This document shows, piece by piece, positions 62,042-64,000 of a DNA stretch of 64,000 nt; positions within the stretch are counted from its first letter, which is position 1, and each line of letters starts with the position of its first letter. Made by a program: the position numbers and the translations under genes. The notes beneath the pieces were generated by a model. The model did no database searches. It was not told where the DNA came from and worked only from the letters and a program-made list of their open reading frames with translations. Source of the DNA: Kibdelosporangium banguiense (GTDB lineage: Bacteria > Actinomycetota > Actinomycetes > Mycobacteriales > Pseudonocardiaceae); assembly GCF_017876405.1 (NCBI RefSeq), contig NZ_JAGINW010000001.1, positions 10,739,203 to 10,803,202 on the forward strand. Direction: 5' to 3'.

Positions 62042-63841
62042 TTAGCTACCCACGGGCCACCAGGTCCTGCTGGTATCCCGGAATGTGTTCGTTCCACAGT
62101 GGACCTCGCCCCCCAAGGTATGATGGCTGCTCCAGTCATCGACATAGTGGACAGTCATGCCGAGCTTTCCGTAGGCGGCGTTCACCGCGTTGGCGAAGAT
62201 GTCCTGGCCGTCGACAACCGGGCCCCACTGCTGCGGGGCGACATAGCGCTTGGGGTTCAGCACAATGCCGTTGACCGCCCCTGGCACATAGGCTCCCAGC
62301 CCGTTCAGGTTCACTTTCGCCGCTTGTCGCTTCCGGCCGGCCACACGGGACTGAGCCTCGGCAGTGAACAACTGAGGCACCTTGACGATCTCGTCGTCAA
62401 GGACACCGGTCTCGCGCTTGAGCGTCTGGAGGTTGGCCTCGATACGTTGTGTCGCAAGTGCGTTGTTGCTCAGCAGCGTGTCATTGCCCAATACCTGGTC
62501 GATGGTCTCGGCACCAGCCTCGGGTTGCGAGAACATCCGGGCGGAGCCGTGTCCGGCTCGTTGTGCCGCGCGGAGTACCTCAAGGCCTGCCTGTGGATCC
62601 GCCACACCGATCGTCCAGCCTCGCTGGTTGGCGGCGGGCAGGAACTGGACGAACTCGTCGACATGGCCAACCGCCAGCCAGGAGGTGTCCAGGATCAGCG
62701 GCGCCTGATAGTCCTGCGATCGCAGGAACGTCTGCATTGCCTGATCGGGAGGACCTTCACCGTCCGGGCCGGTGTCGCCCATGATGATCCGGCCGGCCGG
62801 GAAGCTCGTGCCCTGGTGCTCGTAGGGCGGAATCGTCTCCAGGTTGCCCGTCGAATCCACACTGCGTTGGCCGTCGCCCTGGCTGGCGATCTGGACCGCC
62901 CCAATCCCGGGACCGCGGAGTTTCTCGAACACCTGCCTGCCCGCCGGCCTGCCGGGCTGGGCCGACCGGATCGCGATGCGTAGCCCCCGAGGTTTTCCGC
63001 CCGCGCCCGGCATGGTCACGTAGGCTGGCTCGAAGAAGTCCTGGACCCATTGATCGTCCGGGCCGAACAGTCGCAGCGGTGCGTCGATCCCGGCGGCCTT
63101 GACCCGATCCGCCAACTCCTTGACGAAACGCTGTTGTTCGGGCCGGTCGTCAGTTCCTTCGGATGCCAGCACTTCCTGAGCCTGCTGAAGATGATGATGT
63201 GTCAGTACCGGGGAGACACGGAGCATCACATCATCCGTAGTCGTCTTCTCACCATCATTGACGGTGAATCGTACCGTGATACGCCCGTCCCAGATCTTAC
63301 TGTCGCGCACGACGTCCTTGGCATCGATACCGAGGTTCACCCCGGAACGCAGCTCGTCGGCGGTGACCCGATCGGTGCCGGCGATCCTGGTCCACGCGCC
63401 TGCCCGGTTGACGAACAGCCTGACCTTGTCTTGTCCCGAACCAACTGTTGCTATCGTCCCCCATGCGTCCGACGGCGCGTTGCCGAGTGGGACCGTCTTC
63501 AGTGGGGCCAGATTCTCGGGGGCATGCGCGATGTCATCCGAGGCGTCATTGCATTCAGCCAATTTGTCATCCGGCAGCGGGTTGCCGTTGGCATCCTTGA
63601 TGGGACAACGGCGATGCTTGTCGCCGATGTTCGGCAGAAAGACCGCGCCCCGGCCCGGAGTCCAGGTCTGCTTGCCCGCCACATCCGATTGGCCACCGAT
63701 GTCGACGACGCCGTCGCGGTTCACATCCGCACGCAAGTCCGCGACCAGACTTGGCGCCGCACTGACGACGACCGCTCCGCCGGCCAGCACGCCAACCACG
63801 GCCAAGGATATCCCGATGGACCGTCTCGTTGTTGGATTCAT
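62042..63841 (-). CDS. Secreted protein-arginine deiminase family enzyme
   Basis: A 599-residue protein. An N-terminal signal sequence (RRSIGISLAVVGVLAGGAVV) is followed by a calcium-binding EF-hand-like repeat (DVNRDGVVDIGG), then middle domains, then the PAD catalytic domain. Catalytic positions are visible: the Asp in DDQWVQDFFEPAY, the His/Asp in AVGHVDEFVQFLPA, and the Cys in GGEVHCGTNTFRD. It would convert peptidyl arginine to citrulline outside the cell. The ATG at 63841 begins the signal peptide. No partner gene is visible. Confidence 0.88.
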   Translation of the reverse strand: MNPTTRRSIGISLAVVGVLAGGAVVVSAAPSLVADLRADVNRDGVVDIGGQSDVAGKQTWTPGRGAVFLPNIGDKHRRCPIKDANGNPLPDDKLAECNDASDDIAHAPENLAPLKTVPLGNAPSDAWGTIATVGSGQDKVRLFVNRAGAWTRIAGTDRVTADELRSGVNLGIDAKDVVRDSKIWDGRITVRFTVNDGEKTTTDDVMLRVSPVLTHHHLQQAQEVLASEGTDDRPEQQRFVKELADRVKAAGIDAPLRLFGPDDQWVQDFFEPAYVTMPGAGGKPRGLRIAIRSAQPGRPAGRQVFEKLRGPGIGAVQIASQGDGQRSVDSTGNLETIPPYEHQGTSFPAGRIIMGDTGPDGEGPPDQAMQTFLRSQDYQAPLILDTSWLAVGHVDEFVQFLPAANQRGWTIGVADPQAGLEVLRAAQRAGHGSARMFSQPEAGAETIDQVLGNDTLLSNNALATQRIEANLQTLKRETGVLDDEIVKVPQLFTAEAQSRVAGRKRQAAKVNLNGLGAYVPGAVNGIVLNPKRYVAPQQWGPVVDGQDIFANAVNAAYGKLGMTVHYVDDWSSHHTLGGEVHCGTNTFRDTSRTWWPVGS

Positions 63842-64000
63842 ACAGCCATGCTGTCGCCTTGGACGCCCGCAGCGCGTCTGTCGATCGGCCAGAGAACCCC
63901 GCCATCCGTCGGGAATCACCCTATTGTCCTATATGGACATAGAAGCACCGTGTCACGAATGCGAACCGGCCCGCGACGAACCGCACTGGGAAACACGCAA

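Overview
The window is high-GC actinomycete DNA. Genes are dense, ATGA/GTGA/TTGA overlaps are common, GTG starts and GC-rich third codon positions are frequent. The family mix (TetR, IclR, LacI and MarR regulators, P450s, DHA2 pumps, LuxR ATPases) suggests a Pseudonocardiaceae-like genus. That placement is an inference; no rRNA or other marker is present.

Bases 1-10.3 kb hold a degraded catabolic-looking region. An IS end truncates a carotenoid-cleavage oxygenase. After a DedA membrane protein and a TetR regulator comes a plus-strand operon: ferredoxin, ferredoxin reductase, CYP105-like P450, SDR, second P450 and MFS pump. An IclR regulator and the first ~60 codons of a PDR/VanB-type reductase follow. 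Two matching palindromes between the TetR gene and the ferredoxin look like its operators.

Bases 10.3-13.84 kb are three insertion sequences. IS-A cuts the reductase gene, IS-B cuts IS-A, and an IS3-family element sits inside IS-B with a 3-bp target duplication. Removing the IS3 element restores a 365-residue IS-B transposase.

Bases 13.9-55.3 kb are a tetrahydroisoquinoline alkaloid cluster of the saframycin/safracin type. A minus-strand operon (46372 down to 30146) encodes three NRPSs with derived codes for Ala, Gly and 3-hydroxy-5-methyl-O-methyltyrosine, the last ending in a reductase domain. It also encodes a SfmD-like haem hydroxylase, a SfmM3-like O-methyltransferase, a membrane M28 peptidase (SfmE-like), an MbtH protein and a SfmM2-like C-methyltransferase. 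To its left are a methyltransferase/FAD-monooxygenase pair (SacI/SacJ-like), a UvrA/DrrC-like resistance protein, a DHA2 pump, an SDR, a P450, a divergent adenosylhomocysteinase-like protein, two related TTA-containing winged-helix regulators, and TetR and LacI regulators. To its right a plus-strand operon encodes a P450 plus MetK, adenosine kinase, MetH and SahH, a SAM-regeneration cycle next to a pathway that should use about five SAM per molecule. A shared TCATACG motif precedes four divergent or single promoters in the cluster.

Bases 55.3-64 kb are the right flank. They hold scars of an IS3 element and a LysR gene, a MarR regulator, and a LuxR-type ATPase regulator split by an IS256 element with a perfect 8-bp target duplication. 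An RsbW-like kinase with a MEDS/STAS sensor protein and a secreted protein-arginine-deiminase-like enzyme follow. IS debris lies on both sides of the alkaloid cluster. I saw no tRNA, rRNA or CRISPR array.
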